NCBI RefSeq assembly: GCF_030813435.1
Contig: NZ_JAUSUG010000013.1
Location: 108,789-172,788 of the forward strand
Direction: 5' to 3'
DNA length: 64,000 bases
Source: Evansella vedderi
GTDB lineage: Bacteria > Bacillota > Bacilli > Bacillales > Salisediminibacteriaceae
Shown here: piece after piece, positions 44,880 to 53,596 of the stretch
How positions within the stretch are numbered: the stretch's first letter is position 1
Layout of the letters: every line of letters begins with the position of its first letter
The notes under the pieces: model-generated
The model's database searches: none
The model's input: the letters and a program-made list of their open reading frames with translations, nothing else
Told to the model about the DNA's origin: nothing
Position numbers and translations under genes: made by a program

Positions 44880-44916
44880 GAAGGTCAATGGATTTGTATC
44901 CATTTGGCCTTTAGTT
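44880..44916 (+). terminator. intrinsic terminator after uxaA-uxaB-GH105
   Basis: AAGGTCAATGGAT (44881-44893) pairs with ATCCATTTGGCCTT (44898-44911) with one bulge. A short T-rich tail follows. Confidence 0.7.
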
Positions 44917-44937
44917 ATTGGGAGAGAAGGGTAAAAT

Positions 44938-45957
44938 GTGATTGATAATTTAAATAGTATTTTACAAAAATGGATGCCGTATGTAACGCCTTTGGCAGTT
45001 ATTCTTGGTGTAACTTTATTTTCAGGTTTAAGCTCCTACTCCTATTTAGTTCAGTGGGCCTTTGCCTTTATCAGCTTTGTTAGTTGTTTAGGGTTAAACA
45101 TCAGCGCAATAAGAAAGGCTCTATCTCGTCCTTTACCTATTATTGTCTGTTTACTACTGTTACAAGTAATAATGCCGTTAATAGCTTTAGGTATTGGTAC
45201 TTTGTTTTTTTCTGGGGATCCATATATCATCATGGGGCTTGTTTTAGCTTATATTATCCCTACAGGGGTAGTTTCTTTGATGTGGGTAAGCATTTATAAA
45301 GGGAATAAGGCAGTAACACTATCAATTGTTCTTATCAACACACTGCTGTCCCCCCTATTAGTTCCTTTTATGTTAAACCTTTATGTTGGTACACAAGTTT
45401 CCATGGATACTGTTGGATTAATGTCAGGCCTGTTCTGGATGATTGTAGCCCCATCTGTATTAGGTGTTATCGCTACGAGAATTTGGAAGAACGAAGCGTT
45501 AAAAGCCGCTTCTACCCTTGCGCCATTTTCAAAATTAAGTCTTATTTTTGTAATTCTAGTAAATGGAGCAGTTGTTTCCCCTTATTTGCAAAATCTGAAT
45601 GGAACGATCATCTTTATTGGTTTTATTATTTTGCTTATTTCAAGTTTGGGATATTGGATTGGCTTATTCATAGCAAGGTTGTTGAGATGGGATAAAACCA
45701 TCGCTATTAGCTTAATGTATAACAATGGAATGAGAAATAACGGTGCAGGTGCAGCACTTGCAGCAGCTTTTTTTCCACCTGCCGCCGCATTTCCAATTGT
45801 CGTTGCGATCCTTTTCCAGCAATTTCTTGCTTCTATTTTTGGCCGTTTGGCACACTATTATTTCGACCATACAGAAGAAAAGGTATTGCGCTTTTTAAAG
45901 AGAAATGGTTATCCCTCAAAGGAGGAAATCTATCATAAGAAGGTCCAGGGAAAATAG
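44938..45957 (+). CDS. BASS-family (bile acid:sodium symporter-like) transporter
   Basis: A 339-residue membrane protein with nine to ten hydrophobic segments, of the bile acid:Na+ symporter superfamily. The family's conserved unwound-helix regions appear as YIIPTGVVSLMWVSIYKGN and the Asn/Gly-rich YNNGMRNNGAGAALAAAFF. Start GTG 44938 follows GAAGG; an ATG two bases earlier is out of frame. Bacterial members carry varied organic acids. Its position at the end of the uronate cluster suggests an acid transporter, but it has its own ribosome site after a terminator and may be independent. Confidence 0.85.
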   Translation: MIDNLNSILQKWMPYVTPLAVILGVTLFSGLSSYSYLVQWAFAFISFVSCLGLNISAIRKALSRPLPIIVCLLLLQVIMPLIALGIGTLFFSGDPYIIMGLVLAYIIPTGVVSLMWVSIYKGNKAVTLSIVLINTLLSPLLVPFMLNLYVGTQVSMDTVGLMSGLFWMIVAPSVLGVIATRIWKNEALKAASTLAPFSKLSLIFVILVNGAVVSPYLQNLNGTIIFIGFIILLISSLGYWIGLFIARLLRWDKTIAISLMYNNGMRNNGAGAALAAAFFPPAAAFPIVVAILFQQFLASIFGRLAHYYFDHTEEKVLRFLKRNGYPSKEEIYHKKVQGK

Positions 45958-45979
45958 ATTTTAGGATAATTTATTTGGT

Positions 45980-46015
45980 AAAAAAGCTATGCGTTGAAAT
46001 TCGCATAGCTTTTTA
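45980..46015 (+). terminator. intrinsic terminator after the BASS transporter
   Basis: AAAAAGCTATGCG (45981-45993) and CGCATAGCTTTTT (46002-46014) form a perfect 13-base stem ending in T residues. Confidence 0.9.
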
Positions 46016-46040
46016 CTTTATGAAAGGTAGTAACTTATAC

Positions 46041-46244
46041 CATGAAACAGGTAAGATAGTAGAATCGGTAGTTACCTGTCTCATAAAGCGATCATGAAAC
46101 GGTTAAGGCAGTTGAAACGAGAGTTACCTGTCTCATAGAAGCAACCATGAAACAGGTAAGATAGTAGAATCGGTAGTTACCTGTCTCATAAAACGTCGAT
46201 GGAACAGGTAATGTCTAAGGAGCTTGCTAAACCTGTTTCATAAG
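46041..46244. repeat. four tandem hairpin units, period about 52 bp
   Basis: Four units begin at about 46041, 46093, 46146 and 46198. Each is an imperfect inverted repeat of the form ATGAAACAGGTAA, loop of about 17 bases, TTACCTGTCTCAT. Units 1 and 3 are nearly identical through the loop; units 2 and 4 differ, unit 4 ending ACCTGTTTCAT. No reading frame is kept. The array fills most of the 465-base gap between the BASS gene terminator and the PucR gene. Confidence 0.85.
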
Positions 46245-46422
46245 TTAAAAATTAAGCATCAACAAAAACGTGTAAGGATAATTTAATCTAATTTATAAAA
46301 ACAAGTTAACTTTTAAGAGGTATGGGGAACCTTTTCTGTATATACATAGTAGTAAATACTCAAATGCTAATAAACTTAAAGACTATGAAAGCCAAAGTTC
46401 AGCATTAAACTGAGGTGGTTAG

Positions 46423-48102
46423 ATGGGGCTCACTGTAAAAGATGTTGTTCAATTACCGATTATGGGAACATCCAAGGTGAAGGCAGGGAAGGAACTACTT
46501 GATAAAAAAATAATCGAATGGATTTCTGTTATTGAAATTCCTGTAGAAAATTTCGTCCGTAAAAATGAGTTTGTATTGAGTACTGGAATTGGATGTGAGG
46601 ATGACCCCCTTTTATTAGAGGAATTCGTTAAGGATATTATTGATTCTGGTGCTTCTGTATTAGCTTTTGCTACAGGGAGATATGTTTATGATGTTCCCGA
46701 CCGAATTATAGAATTAGCGAAAAAACGTGATTTTATAATCATTGATATTCCGTGGGAAGTACGTTTTGGGGATATACTCCACATTGTTTTACACGAAATT
46801 CATAAAGAAAAGCAAGGGGAGCGCCAGCAGGCTGAGGATGTTAGGCAGGAGCTGATTAACTGTGTCCTCCACAATAAAGGACTTCAGGACATTTCCCGCA
46901 TATTATATAAGCATGTGCAAATGCCCTTAGCTATCACGGATAATACAAAAACAATTCGCTCTAACCAACATTTCTCACAAAAGCTCCTTCAGACTATTTC
47001 AGATGAAAAGGGACAAATACAACAAATCCCCCCATCTGATATTTTGTTTAGTGACCATCCTCTCTATCACCAGATTGAAGAGTATATGGTGGATAATCAA
47101 ATTGTTTACCAGCTGCCGATCATTAATAATCAAAGTAAAGAGGGAATTCTCCATTTTCAGCCTAAGGATAGGGAAAAGTTAACATGGTTTATCTTAAATG
47201 TCCTTGATCATGCTCTAACTGCTTGTGCCCTATATTTTGTAAAAGAAAATGCCATTGAAATGACGGAGGTACGTCTAAGGGATAATTTCATTCTTGACTT
47301 AGCAAAAAAACATACAGAAGTCACTAACAAACTTATTTCTAAAGCACAGCTCCTTGGCTATGATTTAACTAGACCATATATATGTATTGTCGGCCATGTT
47401 AGTCATCAAGATGAGAATAAACCGCATAAAAAAGGAGGGAAGGACAGTCCACCAACCTCCTCATTACAAAGCATGAATTATTATATACAGAAGGTTATTA
47501 CCAACGCTGGAAAAGTTCTTCACAGAAAAACGATGACCACTTTTGATGAGAACGAAGTGATCATTTATTTAGAAGCGGATCACCATCCATATATGGAGAC
47601 GGCAAATCAGTTTTTGGATGTAATAGAACGAAGGCTTTATGAGCTTTTGAATGGGATTGATTTATCTTGGGGAATAGCTACCCATAAGGATGGCCATTAC
47701 GCCTTTTATAACAGCTATGAAGAGGCAAAGACGGCATTAGATATAGGGAAACAGCAGTATGGACCTGGAGAAAGGACATTCTTCAGTGATACACGAATAA
47801 ATCGATTATTAATGGCTCTCTCACAGGAGAGCGAAATAGAGAATATTGTAAAGGATACTCTTCAACCCTTGCTAGATTATGATAAAAAAAGGCAAACGGA
47901 CCTAATATACACTTTTATGATATACAACAAATACAAAGGGAATGTCAGTCAAACTGCCCGTGCCTTAAATTTACACAGGCAATCCCTCCTTCATCGCTTG
48001 CGGAACATTGAGTCATTGACCCAATTATCCCTAGTCGACTCCGATGATCTGTTTTTGTTAGAGCTAAGCGTCCGACTATGGATGTTAAGAAAATTTGATT
48101 AA
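46423..48102 (+). CDS. PucR-family transcriptional regulator
   Basis: A 559-residue regulator with the N-terminal PucR domain (about 5-125, including IEIPVENFVRKNEFVLSTGI), a central GGDEF-like CdaR domain, and the C-terminal helix-turn-helix (about 500-555, NVSQTARALNLHRQSLLHRL). Such proteins usually activate catabolic genes for purines, amino acids or similar nitrogen compounds. The next operon on the same strand is the putative ectoine catabolic set, the likely target. The tandem hairpin array lies directly upstream of this gene. Confidence 0.93.
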   Translation: MGLTVKDVVQLPIMGTSKVKAGKELLDKKIIEWISVIEIPVENFVRKNEFVLSTGIGCEDDPLLLEEFVKDIIDSGASVLAFATGRYVYDVPDRIIELAKKRDFIIIDIPWEVRFGDILHIVLHEIHKEKQGERQQAEDVRQELINCVLHNKGLQDISRILYKHVQMPLAITDNTKTIRSNQHFSQKLLQTISDEKGQIQQIPPSDILFSDHPLYHQIEEYMVDNQIVYQLPIINNQSKEGILHFQPKDREKLTWFILNVLDHALTACALYFVKENAIEMTEVRLRDNFILDLAKKHTEVTNKLISKAQLLGYDLTRPYICIVGHVSHQDENKPHKKGGKDSPPTSSLQSMNYYIQKVITNAGKVLHRKTMTTFDENEVIIYLEADHHPYMETANQFLDVIERRLYELLNGIDLSWGIATHKDGHYAFYNSYEEAKTALDIGKQQYGPGERTFFSDTRINRLLMALSQESEIENIVKDTLQPLLDYDKKRQTDLIYTFMIYNKYKGNVSQTARALNLHRQSLLHRLRNIESLTQLSLVDSDDLFLLELSVRLWMLRKFD

Positions 48103-48119
48103 AAAAGTTTAAGTAAAGA

Positions 48120-48355
48120 GACTGGGACATAACTAAAGTGTCTAATCGGAAATACGAACAATGCACTACCTTAGCGGAGGAAATATACGTAGACTCCTGC
48201 GGGAGCAGAGGCAGAGGTGAGACCCCACAGTGCGTTAGCACGAGGAGGCTCACCAGCCGCCCGCGGAAAGCGAAGTATATTTCCGAAGCGGGTAGATTGC
48301 GCCTACAACTAGTTTGTTCGGATTTCTTATTAGTAAAAATACTTTTGTCCCAGCC
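48120..48355. repeat. intergenic repeat, end-type D (GGGACA ends)
   Basis: Inverted ends GACTGGGACATAA and TTTTGTCCCAGCC followed by T8, giving a long-range stem that can end transcription of the PucR gene. The interior has GACTCCTGCGGGAGCAGAGG and the CACGAGGAGGCTCACCAG form of the core. No coding potential. Confidence 0.75.
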
Positions 48356-48373
48356 TTTTTTTTAATACTTTTT

Positions 48374-48524
48374 GGCAGCTTTCTAAACTTTGTTGCATTT
48401 TTTAAAAGCTTGGAGGAGCGGAAGGCGGCGACTCCAGCGTTGCCCGCGGGGAACCAGGACGGTGACATTACGCCTGTAGCGTATCCAAGCCAAATTATAG
48501 TCTCCTAATAAACTAAAAACAGCT
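48374..48524. repeat. intergenic repeat, end-type A
   Basis: Starts GGCAGCTTTCTAAACTTTG and ends AAACAGCT. It contains GGAGGAGCGGAAGGCGGCG, ACTCCAGCGTTGCCCGCG and the TATCCAAGCC end. It lies directly after the type D element, so the interval before doeA holds two elements in tandem. The 140 bases between it and doeA hold no clear promoter. Confidence 0.75.
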
Positions 48525-48666
48525 ACACATTATAAACATCGAAAAACTGTATAACAAACTCCATAAAAGTTCATACACATTGAGCATTCCCTTTTAGACG
48601 ATAATTTAATAATTTAATACTACACGGCCGTTTAAATATTTAGATATATGGGAGGAGGGAACGTCA

Positions 48667-49875
48667 GTGCTTCCGTTTGATATTTTGGAATATCAAAACC
48701 GTTTACGAGAAACAAAAGAGCGAATGGAAGAGAAGGGAATTGAGGTTTTGCTTGTAACGGATCCTGCCAATATGAATTATCTTTCAGGGTATGATGCTTG
48801 GTCCTTTTATGTGCATCAAATGTTAGTGATTATCATTGATGAGTCTCAGCCAATTTGGATTGGGCGTTATCAAGATGCTAATGGAGCAAAAGCTACCACA
48901 TGGTTGTACGAGGAAAATATCATCCCGTACCCTGATTACTATGTTCAGTCGTCGAAATACCATCCGATGGATTTTATCGCAGATATATTAAATGAAATTG
49001 GCCATGGAAACCGCCATATTGGGGTGGAAATGGACAATTACTATTTCTCAGCAAAAGCCTATGAAAGATTAAAACAGAAGCTTCCGAACGCCACCTTTAA
49101 GGATGGAGATCTAGTTGTTAATTATGTTCGATTAATTAAATCAGATCAAGAAATTGAATATATGAAGCGGGCAGCTAAGATTGCAGAGAAAGCTATGAAA
49201 AAAGGGACAGAAAGTATAAGAACTGGTGTACGGGAAAGTGACACTGCTGCACGGATTTATTATGAAATTATTTCAGGAACGGAAGGGTACGGTGGAGACT
49301 ATCCGGCCATTGTTCCTTTGCTGCCAGCAGGGGAAAGAACATCGATCCCACATGTTACATGGACCGACAGAACGTTTCAAGAAGGGGACGCTGTAATTGT
49401 TGAACTTGCTGGCTGCTATAAACGGTATCATGTCCCCCTTGCAAGAACAGTAACCGTTGGGAATCCTTCAAAGGAACTTCAAAAAATTACTCCCATCGTT
49501 GTGGAGGGCTTAAATGAAGTATTAGATTCCGTTAAACCAGGAATGACCTGCGGTGAAATGGAGGAGGTTTGGAGAAAAAGCCTGCAAAAGCATGGCATTC
49601 AAAAGGAAGCACGACTAGGGTATTCCATTGGTTTGAATTATCCACCAGATTGGGGAGAGCATACGGCAAGTATTCGTAAAGGAGATACTACAATTCTAAA
49701 ACCTAATATGACATTCCACCTCATCCCTGCCCTTTGGTTTGACAATTATGGAATTGAGATAAGTGAATCCTTTCGAGTAACGGAAAATGGATGTGAAACC
49801 TTTACGAACTACCCAAGAGAGCTCATTATCCAATCACCATACCGAATAGACAAACAAGACGGAAAAATCAGCTGA
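48667..49875 (+). CDS. doeA: ectoine hydrolase (M24/creatinase-like)
   Basis: Opens the ectoine ring to N-acetyl-diaminobutyrate. The 402-residue protein has the creatinase N-terminal domain (about 5-150, with YDAWSFYVHQM, YQDANGAKATTW and IGVEMDNYYFSA) and the pita-bread domain (about 160-390, with GYGGDYPAIVPLLPAGE, AGCYKRYHVPLARTV and GYSIGLNYPPDWGEHT). These segments match the DoeA family closely and differ from proline peptidases: the two Asp metal ligands of M24 peptidases are replaced (VELAGCYKRYHVPL), as in non-metal creatinase. Start GTG after AGGAGGG. First gene of a five-gene catabolic set. Confidence 0.88.
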   Translation: MLPFDILEYQNRLRETKERMEEKGIEVLLVTDPANMNYLSGYDAWSFYVHQMLVIIIDESQPIWIGRYQDANGAKATTWLYEENIIPYPDYYVQSSKYHPMDFIADILNEIGHGNRHIGVEMDNYYFSAKAYERLKQKLPNATFKDGDLVVNYVRLIKSDQEIEYMKRAAKIAEKAMKKGTESIRTGVRESDTAARIYYEIISGTEGYGGDYPAIVPLLPAGERTSIPHVTWTDRTFQEGDAVIVELAGCYKRYHVPLARTVTVGNPSKELQKITPIVVEGLNEVLDSVKPGMTCGEMEEVWRKSLQKHGIQKEARLGYSIGLNYPPDWGEHTASIRKGDTTILKPNMTFHLIPALWFDNYGIEISESFRVTENGCETFTNYPRELIIQSPYRIDKQDGKIS

Positions 49876-49937
49876 TATAATTCACTTATGCAAACAAATT
49901 GGCATCATGGGGTATTAAAATAGGATTTGTATTGTCT

Positions 49938-50074
49938 CTCGAATCCGTTACAGGCTCCGCTTGTGGGCAACGGCGTAATGGCGCCATCCTGGCTCCCGCG
50001 GGAGCTTGACAGGTTGTCCGCGGAAAGGAGTGGACCGTAGCGAATGACATCCAGATTCAGATTTTTAGGGTAGG
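49938..50074. repeat. chimeric intergenic repeat (type A left, type C right)
   Basis: The left part GAATCCGTTACAGGC equals the type A copy near 42094, the centre has GGGCAACGGCGTAATGGCGC as in type B, and the right part GAGTGGACCGTAGCGAATG is the type C end. It lies inside the ectoine operon between doeA and the PLP enzyme gene. Confidence 0.7.
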
Positions 50075-50107
50075 AATTATCAAAATTTGATCGAGGGGGA
50101 ATTCATG

Positions 50108-51304
50108 ATGAAGAATTCAAGAATGTCCACAAGATCCATTTGGGCCGGAGAAAGAGACTATCTTGCTTTCGGTGCTACGCAAGTACCAGTCGTTCACAGT
50201 GTTTCCTTTGGCTATGATGATATGGATGAATGGTTTGAGGTAGCTATCGGAAATAAGGAAGGGCATATTTACGGAAGAAATACCAATCCCACTGTTCAAG
50301 CCTTTGAAGACAAAATAAGAATATTGGAAGGGGCTGAAGCTGCCACAAGCTTTTCCACTGGAATGGCAGCAATCAGCAATACACTAAGTACTTTTTTAGT
50401 ACCAGGAGACAGAATAGTGTCTATTAAGGATACGTACGGAGGTACAAATAAAATTTTTTCCGAGTTTTTACCTAAAAATAACGTAAATGTAGTCCTTTGC
50501 GAAACGGGGAATCATGAGGAAATAGAAAAGGAAGTGGCAAAAGGCTGCAAAATCCTTTATTTAGAAACGCCAACGAATCCTACCGTAAAAATTACGGATA
50601 TAAAACGAATGGTGAAAGCAGCAAAAACAGTGGGTGCTCTTGTCATTGTAGACAATACCTTCGCAACACCAATTAATCAAAATCCCCTAACATTAGGTGC
50701 AGATCTTGTTATACACAGTGCAACGAAATTTCTAGGTGGTCATGCGGATGCATTAGGGGGAGCCGTTTGTGGACCGAAGGAATTAGTGGAAACAATTTAT
50801 CATTACCGAGAAATTAATGGTGCCACATTAGACCCTATGGCAGCCTACCTGCTCCTACGGGGAATGAAAACATTAAAGCTGAGAATTGATAAGCAAAATG
50901 AGAATGCATTAGCCGTTGCAAGGTATTTGAAGTCAGTTCCAGAGGTTGAAGATGTATTCTATCCGGGATTAGAGGCTCACCGGGGACATGATATCGCCAA
51001 ACAACAAATGAGAGGTTTCGGAGGAATGTTAAGCTTTTCCGTGAAAGGTGGTATGGAAACGGTTCGTCATTTGCTGCCGAAGTTACATTTTGCTAATCGT
51101 GCTGCAAATTTGGGAGCTGTAGAGACAATTGTCGGTCCAGCAAGAACAACGAGTCACGTGGAATGTACACCGGAAGAAAGGAAGGCATTAGGTATTCCAG
51201 AGGGACTCGTTCGCTATTCAGCAGGTATAGAAGATATTGAAGATTTAATAGAGGACTTAGAGCAAGCATTTGTTTCCTTACCAAAACATTTAGTGAACAA
51301 TTAA
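50108..51304 (+). CDS. PLP-dependent enzyme of the cystathionine gamma-synthase family
   Basis: A 398-residue trans-sulfuration-type (Cys/Met metabolism) PLP enzyme. The internal-aldimine lysine is Lys207 in HSATKFLGGHAD; GRNTNPTVQAFE and FSTGMAAISNTL are the phosphate-binding and tetramer regions. Family members catalyse gamma- or beta-replacement and elimination on homoserine or cysteine derivatives. Two ATGs follow GAGGGGG; I use the second at 50108. Its place between doeA and an M20 deacetylase, with homoserine dehydrogenase next, suggests that it acts on the gamma-carbon of diaminobutyrate or its acetyl form. A conventional role in methionine metabolism is the alternative. Confidence 0.88.
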   Translation: MKNSRMSTRSIWAGERDYLAFGATQVPVVHSVSFGYDDMDEWFEVAIGNKEGHIYGRNTNPTVQAFEDKIRILEGAEAATSFSTGMAAISNTLSTFLVPGDRIVSIKDTYGGTNKIFSEFLPKNNVNVVLCETGNHEEIEKEVAKGCKILYLETPTNPTVKITDIKRMVKAAKTVGALVIVDNTFATPINQNPLTLGADLVIHSATKFLGGHADALGGAVCGPKELVETIYHYREINGATLDPMAAYLLLRGMKTLKLRIDKQNENALAVARYLKSVPEVEDVFYPGLEAHRGHDIAKQQMRGFGGMLSFSVKGGMETVRHLLPKLHFANRAANLGAVETIVGPARTTSHVECTPEERKALGIPEGLVRYSAGIEDIEDLIEDLEQAFVSLPKHLVNN

Positions 51305-51321
51305 TAAGGAGGCTGCTAGTT

Positions 51322-52530
51322 TTGGATATCATCTCTCATCGTTCCGAACAGTTAAAGGGAAAGCTGATTGAATGGAGAAGGCATTTTCATCAATATCCCG
51401 AATTAAGCTTTCGTGAAGAACAAACAAGTAGATTTATAGAAACGACATTAAAAACGATGGGAGCTTATGATATTAAGACAGGAATTGCAGGCCATGGTAT
51501 TGTGGCTGAGGCCACATTTGGGGATGGTCCGGTTATTGGTATTAGGGCAGATATGGATGCCCTTCCCATACAAGAAAAGGGAGACGGGGAGCCCATATCT
51601 GCTCACCCTGGTGTAATGCATGCCTGTGGCCACGATGCCCATATGGCAATGCTCCTTGGAGTTGCCCAGCTCTTGGCAGAGGATTTAGAGGCTGGAAGAA
51701 TAAATGGAACGGTTAAATTAATTTTTCAACCAGCGGAAGAAAGTACCGATGAATATGGATTAACAGGGGCACCATATGTCCTTCAATCTGGAATTGTCGA
51801 TGATTTGGATGCTATCTTATCCTTGCATATATGCCCCTGGAGAAAAGTTGGGGAGATTCAAGTTAACAAAGGTCCTAGTATGGCAAATATCGATAACTTT
51901 ACTTTAAAAATTAAAGGAACAGGGGGACATGGTGGTTATCCTTATCAGACGACAGACCCCATATGGATAGGCAGCTATATATTGCAAGGAATTTATAGCT
52001 TGATCAGTAGAAAGCTAAATCCGTTAGAGGTAGGCACCATCAGTGTCGGAAGCATACACGGGGGAAATTCAGCTAATGTCATCCCCGATACAGTAGAAAT
52101 TAAGGGGACGATCCGTTCCTATACTCATGAAATACGCCAACAGCTTCGGAATGAGCTTGCTGCAGTGGCTAAAATAGCCGAATCTTTAGGGGGAGAATAC
52201 GATCTAAGCTTTGAGTACGGAGAACCAGCCCTTAACAATGACCCATTAATAATGGACCTAATCATTCAGTCGGCTAAACGTATGTATCCGAATATGAAAA
52301 TCTATGAAGAACCATATGGGATGGGTGGAGAAGATTTTAGTCATTTTACGGAAAGAATTCCGGGAGCAATGTTTTTTCTAGGTTGTGCACCTCACTCCAG
52401 AAAGGAATATCATTTGCATACACCGGAGTTTAAATTAGATGAGGATGCTTTACCTATTGGAACAGCTATCTTAACTAAATGTGTTCGGGAGTTTTTAGAA
52501 GGGAAGCTAAAGCCAGGAGGTGACAGGTAG
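51322..52530 (+). CDS. M20-family amidohydrolase, probable N-acetyl-diaminobutyrate deacetylase
   Basis: A 402-residue M20D-type metallo-amidohydrolase with GIRADMDALPIQE, the metal-binding MHACGHDAHMAML and PAEEST, and a lid domain (about 190-305, KGTGGHGGYP and NVIPDTVEIKGTIRS). Relatives remove acyl groups from amino acids. Next to doeA the natural substrate is the N-acetyl-2,4-diaminobutyrate made by ectoine hydrolase, the role of DoeB or the M20-type DoeB2 elsewhere. Start TTG nine bases after AAGGAGG. Its stop overlaps the next start by one base. Confidence 0.85.
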   Translation: MDIISHRSEQLKGKLIEWRRHFHQYPELSFREEQTSRFIETTLKTMGAYDIKTGIAGHGIVAEATFGDGPVIGIRADMDALPIQEKGDGEPISAHPGVMHACGHDAHMAMLLGVAQLLAEDLEAGRINGTVKLIFQPAEESTDEYGLTGAPYVLQSGIVDDLDAILSLHICPWRKVGEIQVNKGPSMANIDNFTLKIKGTGGHGGYPYQTTDPIWIGSYILQGIYSLISRKLNPLEVGTISVGSIHGGNSANVIPDTVEIKGTIRSYTHEIRQQLRNELAAVAKIAESLGGEYDLSFEYGEPALNNDPLIMDLIIQSAKRMYPNMKIYEEPYGMGGEDFSHFTERIPGAMFFLGCAPHSRKEYHLHTPEFKLDEDALPIGTAILTKCVREFLEGKLKPGGDR

Positions 52531-53570
52531 TGCCCACTAAAATTGCATTTATTGGATTTGGCGGTGTTGGGCAAACATTAGCTGAGCTATTATCAAAACA
52601 AAGGGAAGACCTTTCGGAAAAGTATGGGTTAAATTATGAAGTTGTGGCTGTATCTGATGTCATGAAAGGGGCAGTGTATCAACCAAAGGGGTTAAATATT
52701 AATAGGTTATTAGAAACAGTAAAGGAAACGGGAAATGTAGAAAAATATCCAGATGAAGAGGGGCTTATCAAAGGCTGGGATAGTTTTGATACTATCAATA
52801 AATCCAATGCAAATGTAATTGTTGAGGTAACCTTTACAGATGTAAAAACAGGCCAGCCTGCTATTGATCATTGCCGAGCAGCATTTGAACGTGGAAAAAG
52901 CGTTATTACTACGAATAAAGGCCCTGTTGCTCTAGCTTATAGGGAATTGGCTCAGTTAGCGGAAGAAAAAGGTGCCTTTTGGGGATTTGAAGGTACGGTC
53001 ATGAGTGGAACTCCTGCTTTGAGGATGCCTATTACAACACTTATAGGAAATAATATTTATGAGATAAAAGGGATTCTAAATGGTACAACGAACTATATTT
53101 TAACGGAAATGGAGAAGGGAAAATCCTATGAGAAGGCCTTAAAAAAAGCACAAGAGCTCGGATATGCAGAGGCGGACCCCACAAGTGATGTGGAAGGGTA
53201 CGATGCCAGATATAAAGCGGCTATCCTTTCAAACTATATCATGGAAGCTCCTCTTGCAGCAGAGGATATTCCCTGTGAAGGAATTAGTAGTATGACAGAG
53301 GAACAGGTGCAGGAGGCTTTAAAAAATAAGAAGAAATGGAGACTAATAGCAAGGGTGAAGAAGGATGGTAAAGAGGTCACTGCTTCCGTAAAACCAGAAT
53401 TATTAGATGCTGATGACCCATTAGCAGGAGTAACAGGGGCCACAAATGCCATTCTATATGAATGTGATTTGGCAGGACCAATTATGCTTACTGGAGCAGG
53501 TGCTGGATTAGTAGAAACAGGATACTCCCTTTTAATAGACCTTATTCACTTTGGGAAAGGCGGACAATAG
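52530..53570 (+). CDS. homoserine dehydrogenase, catabolic paralogue
   Basis: A 346-residue NAD(P)-dependent homoserine dehydrogenase: Rossmann motif FIGFGGVGQTLAELL at the N-terminus, VITTNKGPVALA with the catalytic-lysine region, GFEGTVMSGTPALRMP, and the signature GILNGTTNYILTEME followed by AQELGYAEADPTSDVEGYDA. It lacks the C-terminal ACT domain that gives threonine feedback in biosynthetic enzymes. GTG start with the perfect AGGAGGTGA ribosome site inside the previous gene. In this operon it could oxidise homoserine to aspartate semialdehyde. The ordinary biosynthetic direction cannot be excluded. Confidence 0.9.
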   Translation: MPTKIAFIGFGGVGQTLAELLSKQREDLSEKYGLNYEVVAVSDVMKGAVYQPKGLNINRLLETVKETGNVEKYPDEEGLIKGWDSFDTINKSNANVIVEVTFTDVKTGQPAIDHCRAAFERGKSVITTNKGPVALAYRELAQLAEEKGAFWGFEGTVMSGTPALRMPITTLIGNNIYEIKGILNGTTNYILTEMEKGKSYEKALKKAQELGYAEADPTSDVEGYDARYKAAILSNYIMEAPLAAEDIPCEGISSMTEEQVQEALKNKKKWRLIARVKKDGKEVTASVKPELLDADDPLAGVTGATNAILYECDLAGPIMLTGAGAGLVETGYSLLIDLIHFGKGGQ

Positions 53571-53596
53571 CTATGGAAAGATAAGGAGGGTGTATG

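Noticed and set aside
46041..46244. CRISPR array
   Set aside because: Units are adjoining hairpins without spacer-like unique segments of constant length, and no cas genes are present.
48138..48508. Short open frames within the two repeats before doeA
   Set aside because: They follow the repeat sequence and recur with frameshifts in other copies.
48667..49875. Xaa-Pro aminopeptidase
   Set aside because: The protein is M24-like, but the peptidase metal ligands are replaced and long segments match the ectoine hydrolase family.
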